From assembly GCA_009784995.1 (NCBI GenBank), contig WQXE01000087.1, positions 1 to 7,685 of the forward strand: DNA of 7,685 bases. Reading direction: 5' to 3'. Every line of letters begins with the position of its first letter. Position 1 is the stretch's first letter. This stretch comes from Treponema sp. Its GTDB lineage: Bacteria; Spirochaetota; Spirochaetia; Treponematales; Breznakiellaceae. Positions 1 through 5,721 of this stretch are shown piece after piece. The notes below the pieces were generated by a model. That model ran no database searches, was not told the origin of the DNA, and worked only from the letters and a program-made list of their open reading frames with translations. The translations under genes were made by a program, and so were the position numbers.

Positions 1-1
1 C

Positions 2-31
2 TTGACAAAACCTACCCATTTCCGATATATT
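2..31 (+). promoter_or_regulatory. Candidate sigma-70 promoter for a small RNA
   Basis: A perfect TTGACA at 2-7 is followed 18 bases later by TATATT at 26-31 (ATATAT at 25-30 gives a 17-base spacer). A transcript would start near 38 and meet a terminator at about 119 without an evident reading frame. The -35 box lies at the window edge, so an UP element or an overlapping upstream gene cannot be judged. Confidence 0.5.
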
Positions 32-37
32 TAATAT

Positions 38-119
38 AGAAAGTCCACGGAGAACAAGCCAGCGGCCATTGCGGTAGCAATACAACGTCAGGTTGTATAG
101 GCTCTTCGGGGCTTTTTTT
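38..119 (+). ncRNA. Candidate structured small RNA of about 80 nt
   Basis: Three hairpins follow one another between a good promoter and a terminator. The first is 68-81, attgc-GGTA-gcaat, with a GNRA-type loop. The second is 80-98, atacaac-GTCAG-gttgtat, sharing two bases with the first. The third is the terminator stem at 99-114. No convincing start codon with a ribosome site is present. I do not recognise the family: it does not resemble 6S, SRP, tmRNA or RNase P RNA. A chain of 3' hairpins is also seen in type II CRISPR tracrRNAs, but there is no CRISPR repeat in the window to test that. It could also simply be a leader or the tail of something upstream. Confidence 0.35.
99..119 (+). terminator. 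Rho-independent terminator
   Basis: Stem aggctc (99-104) pairs with gggctt (109-114), including two G-U pairs, around a stable TTCG tetraloop at 105-108. The T-run extends from 113 to 119. It terminates + strand transcription just before the convergent gene end at 141. It does not serve the minus-strand gene, because no T-run follows the stem on that strand. Confidence 0.75.
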
Positions 120-140
120 ATGTCCAAACGGAGTTTGATT

Positions 141-866
141 TTAATTCCATTCTTTCGGCCACCATTTGAACAGTTTAGGGTTACTCTCTGTTGATATTGC
201 CTTTATACCATAACCGCTAATTTTTCCTTTTCTCGACTTTCTAATTTGGTGCTTTACAATTTCTAAATATGAAAGTTCAAAATTCCCATGCCTATCCGCA
301 AGCATAGCAGCGCCAAGAATTCCAGCATACTGATCCGCCAGTTGAATACCCGAATTTGCATCAGCGTTAATCCATTTAGGCTGATCAATAAGATTATTAT
401 AATTCCCCAATCGCCAACCCTTATTTTGAAAATAACTCAAAGTAATTAAATGATTAAATCTTTTTACATGTCCAAACCGCACACAAACCTTTGTCTTTAA
501 TTCATCAGCGTGTTTAAGAATACGCTCAAGAGTATAAGCCGCAACAATATTATAAAATTTCGCATGGTCGTCAGGCATAGTCTTTTTATCAGATATAACA
601 TAAATAACAGTTACCCCATCCAGCTTCGCTAATTCTAATGCAATATATTTTCTAGTCTCGTGCATACGGCAATGTTTTTTCCAGTGGAGAGCAATCTTTA
701 GCGGAATACCATATTCACTTTTTATATTGGCAATACAATCCTTAACCTTTTGCTGAACCGAAGCAGGAAATACAACCGCAGCCATAGCAAAATATTCAGA
801 GGACTTTCCGCTATGCCCTCTGTCTCCAATCTCATCAACAAAGGCAAGTAAAGTTTCATTTTTCAT
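141..866 (-). CDS. DUF3800 domain protein
   Basis: A 241-residue protein of the DUF3800 family. The N-terminal hallmark is seen as LAFVDEIGDRG at residues 7-17 (acidic pair D11, E12; many members read DESG or DETG), followed by a strand-rich segment ending AMAAVVFP (27-34). The C-terminal hallmark IQLADQYAG at 174-182 carries the conserved aspartate D178. The family is thought to have an RNase H-like fold with acidic active-site residues and often sits in accessory or defence-related gene sets; its biochemical role is poorly known. No signal peptide or membrane segment is seen, so it should be cytoplasmic. The start at 864-866 opens directly with the conserved N-terminus, but the ribosome site is weak (only taagatg upstream). 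It stands alone, convergent with the small transcription unit at 1-119 and divergent from the ATP-grasp operon. No terminator is evident after its stop. Confidence 0.85.
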   Translation of the reverse strand: MKNETLLAFVDEIGDRGHSGKSSEYFAMAAVVFPASVQQKVKDCIANIKSEYGIPLKIALHWKKHCRMHETRKYIALELAKLDGVTVIYVISDKKTMPDDHAKFYNIVAAYTLERILKHADELKTKVCVRFGHVKRFNHLITLSYFQNKGWRLGNYNNLIDQPKWINADANSGIQLADQYAGILGAAMLADRHGNFELSYLEIVKHQIRKSRKGKISGYGIKAISTESNPKLFKWWPKEWN

Positions 867-917
867 AAATCACATCTTACATAAATATCATGAATAATGA
901 AAGCTTAAGCAAGCGAA

Positions 918-952
918 AGGTGTCAGGCACGACAAGATCATGTCTGACACCT
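918..952. repeat. GTGTCAG inverted repeat hairpin
   Basis: Arms 918-929 (aggtgtcaggca) and 941-952 (tgtctgacacct) pair over 12 positions with one G-T wobble, around an 11-base loop. No T-run follows on either strand, so it is not an ordinary terminator. It lies between two divergent genes. The GGTGTCAG...CTGACACC motif resembles dispersed REP-like palindromes that are often mobilised by REP-associated tyrosine transposases. No transposase is present here, so that link is inference. Confidence 0.7.
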
Positions 953-964
953 AGTCGCAAAGGT

Positions 965-1148
965 GACGCAAGAGCAGAGAACAAAGGCAAAAGACAAAAG
1001 AGCAAAGGCAAAAGAACAAAGAGCGAAGTTTGAAAATTAAGCTTTTTAGCTACAAGACTAGATAACGGACAAAAACTTTGTTCTTTATTCTTTGTTCATT
1101 GTTCTTTAGTACTAACTTTGCTCTTTGTTAATTGTTCTTTGCTCATTT
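965..1148. repeat. Opposed arrays of a 7-base repeat around a 46-base spacer
   Basis: The left arm (965-1027) is nine consecutive heptamers read on the + strand: gacgcaa, gagcaga, gaacaaa, ggcaaaa, gacaaaa, gagcaaa, ggcaaaa, gaacaaa, gagcgaa. The right arm (1074-1108 and 1114-1148) holds the complementary unit: aactttg, ttcttta, ttctttg, ttcattg, ttcttta, a five-base break, then aactttg, ctctttg, ttaattg, ttctttg, ctcattt. The reverse complement of ttctttg is a rotation of gaacaaa, so the arms are inverted copies of one unit and could fold together. The spacer 1028-1073 is AT-rich with a tiny agct-tttt-agct dyad and no gene. This array fills most of the gene-free stretch 867-1219. The same unit appears inside the amidase gene at 2926-2946. 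Confidence 0.85.
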
Positions 1149-1196
1149 TTATTTACCCCTTTTAGATTTTGTTTTTTTCTTGTACGCTTGTCTTCA

Positions 1197-1214
1197 TATT
1201 ATTGAAGTAAGGAG
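1197..1214 (+). promoter_or_regulatory. -10 box and ribosome site of the ATP-grasp gene
   Basis: TATTAT at 1197-1202 matches five of six -10 positions; no good -35 lies 16-18 bases upstream, only T-rich sequence. A strong Shine-Dalgarno AAGGAG at 1209-1214 stands five bases before GTG 1220. It decides the start, because the ATG at 1218-1220 is followed at once by TGA in its own frame. If this -10 is used, the leader is only about 10 bases, so the true promoter may lie further upstream within the repeat. Confidence 0.4.
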
Positions 1215-1219
1215 TTAAT

Positions 1220-2863
1220 GTGAAAGATACAATAATAATTCTAGGCGCTGGCGTCATGCAGGGTCCCGCTATAAATATCGCCAAAGAGCTTGAGTTATAC
1301 ACAATCGTACTCGACGGCAGCTCTAACGCTCCGTGTATATCATTGGCGGACAGATTTGAAAAAATCGACTTAAAAGAAAAAGAAGAAATTGAAAGTTTTG
1401 CCCATTCTATAAAAGATAAAACAAATCGTTTAGGAATAATGACAGCAGGAACGGATTTTTCCGCTAGTGTCGCCTGGGTAGCGGAGAAATTAGAACTTCC
1501 CGGTATTCCTTACAAAACCGCTTTAAACGCTTCGGACAAAGCCCGTATGCGAAGCTGTTTTGATAAAGCGGGTCTTCCCTCTCCTCCTTTTTCCGTTATA
1601 TCAAACGATTCGCTTTCAATTCCTGATTACCTACAATTCCCTTTAGTTGTAAAACCAGTTGACAACATGGGAAGCCGCGGCTGCCGTCGAATTGATAACA
1701 TCGATGAATTTGAAGAAGCGGCAAAAACTGCGATTAACTTTTCCAGATCAGGGCGAGCTATTATCGAATCATTTATGGATGGTCCTGAATTTTCTGTTGA
1801 CGCTATTGTTTATAATGGCGAAATCACAATCTGCGGTCTCGCGGACAGGCATATATTTTTTCCTCCGTATTTTATCGAAATGGGACATACAATGCCTACG
1901 GTTATAGACAAAGAATCACAAAAAGTATTACTCGATACATTTTGTACAGGAGTACAAGCGCTAGGACTTAACACAGGAAATAATATAGGAGCTGCAAAAG
2001 GAGACATTAAGTTAACATCAAAAGGTCCTATGCTGGGTGAAATCGCGGCTCGTCTTTCCGGCGGTTATATGTCTGGGTGGACATATCCGTATTCATCGGG
2101 AGTCAAGCCCATTAGAGCGGCGATACAAGCCGCTATGGGACAAAAACCTGATTGTCTAACACCTGTAAAAAATTGGACATGCGCGGAAAGAGCTTTTATT
2201 TCGATACCGGGAACTGTTAAAGAAATTATAAATATCGAAAAAATAAAAGACATTCCGCATGTAAATGATTTTTTCCTTCGTATTAAAGAAGGTGATAAAG
2301 TAACATTCCCTGAAAATAACGTGACAAAATGCGGAAATATTATCGCTTCCAATCGGGAAAGAGAAACAGCGATAGAAGCGGCGCAGATCGCCGCCCGCTC
2401 TGTGTTAATCAGACTCGATCCAAAAGATATTAAAACCAGGAACTTTCTGGAAAATACTCTCGCAGAGGCGCAGAGACGCAGAGAAGATTCAAAGTTTCCA
2501 CCAGATTCCTTTAAGTTATCAATCGACTTGCTAGAAGAACTCTCTAAGATACCGAACAACAACTTTGCGCCTTTGCGCCTTCGCGAGAACTCTTTGGCGA
2601 TCATTCCTTTCCCTGAATTTGAGCAATCAGGGCTTACAGACTACATGGGAAGAACTATTCATGAAGTATTAGATATAGTTCATTCACTAACTGGCGTTTC
2701 CGTGTCCCCCGTGTTCTCCGTGCCTCCGTGTGAAACTATTCGAAATTCTCCAGAAAATGCCGAAAATGTAATAAGACTTGGACGTTCTTTTTGGGTTGCT
2801 TTAATACGTGGTTCTTATCAAGGAGCGGTCTACTACATCGATTCATTGGGAGAAAAAATTTGA
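1220..2863 (+). CDS. ATP-grasp domain protein (carboxylate-amine ligase-like) with repeat-derived insertions
   Basis: A 547-residue protein starting at GTG 1220. Residues 1-100 form a Rossmann-like pre-ATP-grasp domain (IIILGAGVMQGPA at 5-17). The ATP-grasp domain follows, with nucleotide loop VVKPVDNMGSRGC at 143-155 (lysine K145), an ESFMDGPEFSVD segment at 183-194, and the metal-binding end with D262 and GEIAARLSGG at 273-282 (E274, R278). The family couples ATP hydrolysis to joining a carboxylate and an amine or thiol through an acyl phosphate; the substrate cannot be read from sequence. The C-terminal third (about 400-547) is unassigned and contains two stretches encoded by short-period repeats (residues 413-459 and 494-505) that look like in-frame insertions. 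No signal peptide or membrane segment is seen, so it is probably cytoplasmic. It is first in a tight operon: its stop is two bases before the amidase ATG. The context weakly suggests envelope-related work. A diverged CPSase- or biotin carboxylase-like ligase is the nearest alternative description. Confidence 0.85.
   Translation: MKDTIIILGAGVMQGPAINIAKELELYTIVLDGSSNAPCISLADRFEKIDLKEKEEIESFAHSIKDKTNRLGIMTAGTDFSASVAWVAEKLELPGIPYKTALNASDKARMRSCFDKAGLPSPPFSVISNDSLSIPDYLQFPLVVKPVDNMGSRGCRRIDNIDEFEEAAKTAINFSRSGRAIIESFMDGPEFSVDAIVYNGEITICGLADRHIFFPPYFIEMGHTMPTVIDKESQKVLLDTFCTGVQALGLNTGNNIGAAKGDIKLTSKGPMLGEIAARLSGGYMSGWTYPYSSGVKPIRAAIQAAMGQKPDCLTPVKNWTCAERAFISIPGTVKEIINIEKIKDIPHVNDFFLRIKEGDKVTFPENNVTKCGNIIASNRERETAIEAAQIAARSVLIRLDPKDIKTRNFLENTLAEAQRRREDSKFPPDSFKLSIDLLEELSKIPNNNFAPLRLRENSLAIIPFPEFEQSGLTDYMGRTIHEVLDIVHSLTGVSVSPVFSVPPCETIRNSPENAENVIRLGRSFWVALIRGSYQGAVYYIDSLGEKI
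2456..2592. repeat. In-frame palindromic octamer-repeat element inside the ATP-grasp gene
   Basis: The left arm repeats CGCAGAG at 2461, 2469 and 2477 (period 8). The right arm repeats CTTTGCG at 2563 and 2571, then CTTCGCG at 2579, also period 8. The left arm matches the reverse complement of the right arm at about 20 of 25 positions, so the two can form a long hairpin across roughly 75 bases. The whole element is open in the gene's frame: the left arm encodes residues 413-424 (TLAEAQRRREDS) and the right arm 447-459, including NFAPLRLREN. The arginine-rich, low-complexity result is unlike the flanking protein. Confidence 0.8.
2698..2733. repeat. CTCCGTG-family half repeat inside the ATP-grasp gene
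   Basis: Four heptamers, ttccgtg (2698), ccccgtg (2707), ctccgtg (2716) and ctccgtg (2724), are spaced 9, 9 and 8 bases. They encode residues 494-505 (SVSPVFSVPPCE). The same heptamer, spaced 10 and 9, forms the right arm of the intergenic palindrome at 7189-7269. No opposed arm is visible near this copy, so it looks like half an element kept in frame. Confidence 0.75.
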
Positions 2864-2865
2864 CT

Positions 2866-3939
2866 ATGAAACATGAAAAACACAAGAATCTATATTCAAT
2901 AAAAATAGTTCTTTTTCTTACTTTATTCACTGTTCATTGTTCATTGTTATTTGCTATCTCACTCGATGAAACTTTAAACACGCTTTCTTCGATTTCGCGT
3001 AATCAAACAGTTCAATTCCGCTGGGATCCGTTATTCAGAGACGGTATCTTTAATGTAGGCGAGAATTATAGTACTTTTTCTGTAGCTTCAAAAGCTGGCG
3101 AAACAGGTTACCTTATTTTTAATAATCAGGAATTATTTAATGTTTCCCTTCCCTACAGCGAAAATGGCAGAATAGTTTTTCCAGATTCGTTTGTATCAAC
3201 CTTAAAAAATACTTTTACAAGGCTTCATGAAAATGACATGTCCCGCTTCAGAGTAGCCGCTATCATTATAGATCCCGGTCATGGCGGCAGAGATCCCGGA
3301 GCGGTAGGAAATCTTTCGGTTAATGGCAGAAATACTCAAATTTTTGAAAAAGATATTGTTCTTAAAGTAGCGTTAGATTTAAGAAACCGTTTAATTCAGG
3401 CTTATCCCGATAAAAGAATTTTAATGACAAGGGACTCGGATATTTATCGTACTCTTGAACAGCGTACGGATATGGCTAACGCTGTTACGGTTAAAGATAA
3501 TGAATCAATAATTTTTATATCGATACACGCGAATTTCGCGAGAAATACGGACGCGAGAGGTTATGAAGTCTGGCATATAAAATCCGGAACACAGCGTCCC
3601 TTACTGGATACTTCAATACAGGGTAATTATTCACCCGATATTTTAGCGATTTTGGACAGAATGCTTAACGAGGAATTTAACACAGAAAGTAAACTTTTGG
3701 CAAATTCTATTATAAACGGATTTGGAAGAGAGTTCGGCGCTTCTCTGCCCTCTAGAGGTATACGCGAAAATGACTGGTTTGTGGTTAGAAACAGCCGTAT
3801 GCCTGCGGTTTTAGTAGAACTCGGCTTTTTATCAAACCGCCAGGACGCTCTTTTAATGACCAATAATGACGGCTTGCAAAAACTTACTCAATCATTATAT
3901 AATGGCATAGTAGATTTTATTGGAATATTTGAACGTTGA
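2866..3939 (+). CDS. Exported N-acetylmuramoyl-L-alanine amidase (Amidase_3)
   Basis: A 357-residue zinc amidase that should cleave the bond between N-acetylmuramic acid and L-alanine in periplasmic peptidoglycan, as in daughter-cell separation or wall turnover. The start at 2866 follows GGGAGAA at 2848-2854; a longer in-frame ATG at 2791 would overlap the previous gene by 73 bases and bury the signal peptide. Residues 1-30 are a signal peptide (basic MKHEKHKN, hydrophobic core, cut probably after LLFA-30). Residues 31-130 are an unassigned, strand-rich N-terminal region. The catalytic domain carries the expected residues: H139 in DPGHGG, E161 in FEKDIVL, H221 in SIHANF and the catalytic E318 in VELGFLSN. 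The signal-peptide core is encoded by three heptameric repeats. It is coupled to the GerMN gene by a TGATG overlap and lies upstream of flaA; by memory the T. pallidum counterpart is TP0247. Confidence 0.92.
   Translation: MKHEKHKNLYSIKIVLFLTLFTVHCSLLFAISLDETLNTLSSISRNQTVQFRWDPLFRDGIFNVGENYSTFSVASKAGETGYLIFNNQELFNVSLPYSENGRIVFPDSFVSTLKNTFTRLHENDMSRFRVAAIIIDPGHGGRDPGAVGNLSVNGRNTQIFEKDIVLKVALDLRNRLIQAYPDKRILMTRDSDIYRTLEQRTDMANAVTVKDNESIIFISIHANFARNTDARGYEVWHIKSGTQRPLLDTSIQGNYSPDILAILDRMLNEEFNTESKLLANSIINGFGREFGASLPSRGIRENDWFVVRNSRMPAVLVELGFLSNRQDALLMTNNDGLQKLTQSLYNGIVDFIGIFER
2926..2946 (+). repeat. Three tandem heptamers in the amidase signal peptide
   Basis: ttcactg, ttcattg, ttcattg stand head to tail and encode exactly seven codons, F21-T22-V23-H24-C25-S26-L27, the hydrophobic core of the signal peptide. 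A degenerate fourth unit, ttatttg, follows at 2947-2953. The unit belongs to the family of the right arm at 1081-1108, which contains an identical ttcattg at 1095. Seven is not a multiple of three, so gain or loss of one copy would shift the frame. Confidence 0.8.
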
Positions 3940-4445
3940 TGAACTCATTTATTAATACAGTTTTAAGACCAATTGGTGAATTTCTCGCTTCTCCCATAAA
4001 ACGCAGCCTGTTATTTATAGGCATTTTATGCCTTATCGTGTTGATAGATTATTTATCTCTTGGAGTAAACAGAAGAACCTTTGTTTTTTACACCATAGAT
4101 GAAAAAACTATAGTTGTAGAAGATCGTATGTTAAAACACGCCAAAACAAAAGAAGATGATATTATAAGATATGTTGAGGAAACGCTTTTAGGACCTGTTT
4201 CACCTGAATTATTGCCACTTTTACCTAGGGGAACCAAGCTTAATTCACTTCTTTTCCGTGAAGGTATTGTTTATATGGATTTATCAGAAAGCGCGGCTTT
4301 ACCACCAATTGAAGGCGGTAATACATTAATAAACTTCCGAACCTTCCATGAAAGTATTTTAAGGAATTTTTCTTATATTAACAACGTAAGGTTTTTTATT
4401 GAGGGAAACGCTATTTTTCCCGGGGATTTTTACATAGTAAATTAA
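3939..4445 (+). CDS. Membrane-anchored GerMN domain protein
   Basis: A 168-residue protein with a short cytoplasmic N-terminus, one membrane helix at about residues 22-42, and an outside domain. Residues 75-165 fit the GerMN fold known from spore germination GerM and other envelope proteins: an acidic helix (DDIIRYVEETLLGPVSPEL), the loop LLPRGTKLNSLLFREG, and strand VYMDLSE at 111-117. GerMN is generally taken as a ligand- or peptidoglycan-associated module without a proven enzymatic activity. ATG 3939 overlaps the amidase stop as TGATG, implying translational coupling; the TTG at 3936 in the same frame is a less likely start. Constant linkage to an amidase suggests a partner or regulator of wall hydrolysis, which is inference. 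It appears to correspond to T. pallidum TP0248 by position. Confidence 0.85.
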   Translation: MNSFINTVLRPIGEFLASPIKRSLLFIGILCLIVLIDYLSLGVNRRTFVFYTIDEKTIVVEDRMLKHAKTKEDDIIRYVEETLLGPVSPELLPLLPRGTKLNSLLFREGIVYMDLSESAALPPIEGGNTLINFRTFHESILRNFSYINNVRFFIEGNAIFPGDFYIVN

Positions 4446-4457
4446 CGTTTAATTTAC

Positions 4458-4486
4458 TTGTTTTTGTATGCTTTTTGCTATATATT
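4458..4486 (+). promoter_or_regulatory. Weak second candidate promoter upstream of flaA
   Basis: TTGTTT at 4458-4463 is 17 bases from TATATT at 4481-4486. The -10 is good and the -35 poor. It could give a longer flaA leader running through the dyad at 4514-4544. Confidence 0.3.
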
Positions 4487-4513
4487 AGTGTTCAGAAACA
4501 TAAATATTGAAAA

Positions 4514-4544
4514 TTCGATGTTTTGCCGTTGACAAAACATTGAA
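4514..4544. promoter_or_regulatory. Dyad overlapping the flaA -35 box (operator or terminator)
   Basis: ttcgatgttttg (4514-4525) pairs with caaaacattgaa (4533-4544), 12 pairs with one G-T, around loop ccgttga. The flaA -35 box (4529-4534) straddles loop and right arm. As RNA from the upstream operon it would be a hairpin followed by aaaatttt, a weak terminator; as DNA it is a natural operator site. A direct repeat attgaaaatt occurs at 4506-4515 and 4539-4548. Confidence 0.5.
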
Positions 4545-4557
4545 AATTTTATAGAAT
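4529..4557 (+). promoter_or_regulatory. flaA promoter, sigma-70 type
   Basis: A perfect TTGACA at 4529-4534, a 17-base spacer, and TAGAAT at 4552-4557 (five of six). Transcription would start near 4564, giving a leader of about 44 bases. This is a housekeeping-type promoter; I see no sigma-28-type flagellar promoter, consistent with flaA in spirochaetes being able to use a sigma-70-type promoter. Confidence 0.8.
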
Positions 4558-4607
4558 TGATATAAATGATAATTTTTAAAAGAAATGATTTTTTAAAGGA
4601 GCTTTAC

Positions 4608-5630
4608 ATGAAAAAGATACTCATTCTTGTTTTAATCGCTATGTTAGCGGTTCCGATGTTTGCGGAAGAAGGTGTTCTTATTGATTTCTCCACGCTAACG
4701 GCAAACATTACTATTGGAGATGGAGATAGACCTAATCAGAATCAAAGGACATTAATGGATTTCCGTCAAGCCGCAGGTCCAAGTTATGCCGCTCAATACG
4801 GCGATGTTATGAGGACTTCTCTCGCTATTCAGAACTGGGAAGTTACATTAGCATCCTCTTCAAGAACAGTTGCCAATATGAGCAACAGCTTCACAAGAGA
4901 AGCTACTTCCAGAGAACATGGAACTGTAATGGGTGTCCGGATTCATTTCCCGACAGAACCCTTTAATTCATGGGCAATGATTAAACCGCCTTTTGATATT
5001 CCGGCTTATGAAATGTCAACTGTCGACGCTGACGGTACTATTACCCGTGTTGAAGGAGACGGCATTACTTCAATGAAGAGCCGCTTTGAATTACAAGACG
5101 GCGACGAAGTAGCTTTTGGTGTTATTAAAAACGTTGGAACTATAAGAGAATTAAAAGTACGTGTTTACGGTCTTAACTTCCCGCACGGTCTTTCCACCAT
5201 CCTTATCGATGGCATGGGTAACGAACGCACAATTTTCATGGGTTACCTTAACTATGACGGCTGGGGCGAATTAATCTGGAGAAATCCACAATACTTACAG
5301 GAAGTAAGAAACCGCGATTTAAGAATTGTACCTCTCTATCCATTTAACACTCCTTTTATCAAGTTTGGCGGATTTTTAATTCAGCGCGACGCGGCTAGAG
5401 TTGGCGGCGACTTTGTAACATATTTCAAAGATGTTTCGCTTATTTATGACTTAGCGGTTCTTGATACAGAACATGACATTGATAACGAAGCTATTTGGGG
5501 AATCATTCAAACTCGCGAAGAAGCACGCAAAGTATGGGAAATGCAGCGCTTTGGTGAAAACCAGGTACTTCGCTATCTTGAACAGCAAAGACAAGCTACA
5601 GAAATTCCATTTAGTGAAAGACAACAATAA
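4608..5630 (+). CDS. flaA: FlaA flagellar filament outer layer (sheath) protein
   Basis: A 340-residue exported protein that sheaths the FlaB core of the periplasmic flagellum in spirochaetes. The start at 4608 has an ideal AAAGGAG at 4595-4601 with six-base spacing; an upstream in-frame ATG at 4566 would sit at the transcription start and bury the signal peptide. Residues 1-19 are a signal peptide ending PMFA, and the mature protein begins EEGVLIDFSTL, very like treponemal FlaA1. The mature part is rich in beta strand, as expected for the family, and ends in a charged, glutamine-rich helix (EEARKVWEMQRFGENQVLRY, then a Q/R-rich tail). Length agrees with the family (about 320-350). It is monocistronic by signals: a strong promoter at 4529-4557 and a terminator at 5722-5774. 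Its place after amidase and GerMN genes matches the T. pallidum flaA1 locus (TP0249) as I recall it. Confidence 0.95.
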   Translation: MKKILILVLIAMLAVPMFAEEGVLIDFSTLTANITIGDGDRPNQNQRTLMDFRQAAGPSYAAQYGDVMRTSLAIQNWEVTLASSSRTVANMSNSFTREATSREHGTVMGVRIHFPTEPFNSWAMIKPPFDIPAYEMSTVDADGTITRVEGDGITSMKSRFELQDGDEVAFGVIKNVGTIRELKVRVYGLNFPHGLSTILIDGMGNERTIFMGYLNYDGWGELIWRNPQYLQEVRNRDLRIVPLYPFNTPFIKFGGFLIQRDAARVGGDFVTYFKDVSLIYDLAVLDTEHDIDNEAIWGIIQTREEARKVWEMQRFGENQVLRYLEQQRQATEIPFSERQQ

Positions 5631-5641
5631 TAATTTGTATT

Positions 5642-5691
5642 CCGGCGGTTTTAAAACTTCAGTTTTCAAAACTTTAGTTTTCAACTGCCGG
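5642..5691. repeat. Nested stem-loop after flaA
   Basis: ccggcggtt (5642-5650) pairs with aactgccgg (5683-5691), nine pairs with one G-T. Inside it lie two small tandem hairpins, aaaac-ttca-gtttt (5653-5666) and aaaac-ttta-gtttt (5668-5681), giving a cloverleaf-like fold. No T-run follows. It starts 11 bases after the flaA stop, so it may protect the mRNA 3' end or be a dispersed repeat. Confidence 0.6.
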
Positions 5692-5721
5692 TATTCAATT
5701 TTAGGTCAGCCTAAAAAAAGG

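Noticed and set aside
41..137. CACGGAG at 46-52 and ACGGAGTTT at 129-136 as further copies of the CTCCGTG family
   Set aside because: Single short matches without the 8-10 base periodicity; chance is a sufficient explanation.
965..1148. CRISPR array
   Set aside because: The units are only 7 bases, contiguous and without unique spacers, and occur in opposed orientation.
2065..2604. Long antisense open frame (179 codons) inside the ATP-grasp gene
   Set aside because: It lies wholly within a well-supported gene, and its leucine- and serine-rich product is typical of antisense frames.
2791..2865. Upstream ATG extending the amidase by 25 residues
   Set aside because: It would overlap the previous gene by 73 bases and place the signal peptide inside the protein; ATG 2866 has a usable ribosome site.
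2926..2955. Possible lipoprotein cysteine (C25) in the amidase
   Set aside because: The preceding residues T-V-H do not fit even a relaxed spirochaete lipobox, which needs a small residue before the cysteine; cleavage after A30 is more likely.
4566..4607. Upstream ATG extending FlaA by 14 residues
   Set aside because: It sits next to the predicted transcription start and would spoil the signal peptide; ATG 4608 has a perfect Shine-Dalgarno site.
5642..5691. tRNA-like cloverleaf after flaA
   Set aside because: The fold has three stems but none of the conserved tRNA positions or arm lengths.
5699..5716. Small hairpin as a separate terminator
   Set aside because: On the + strand it is followed by A residues, and on the minus strand no T-run follows, so it does not fit intrinsic termination in either direction.
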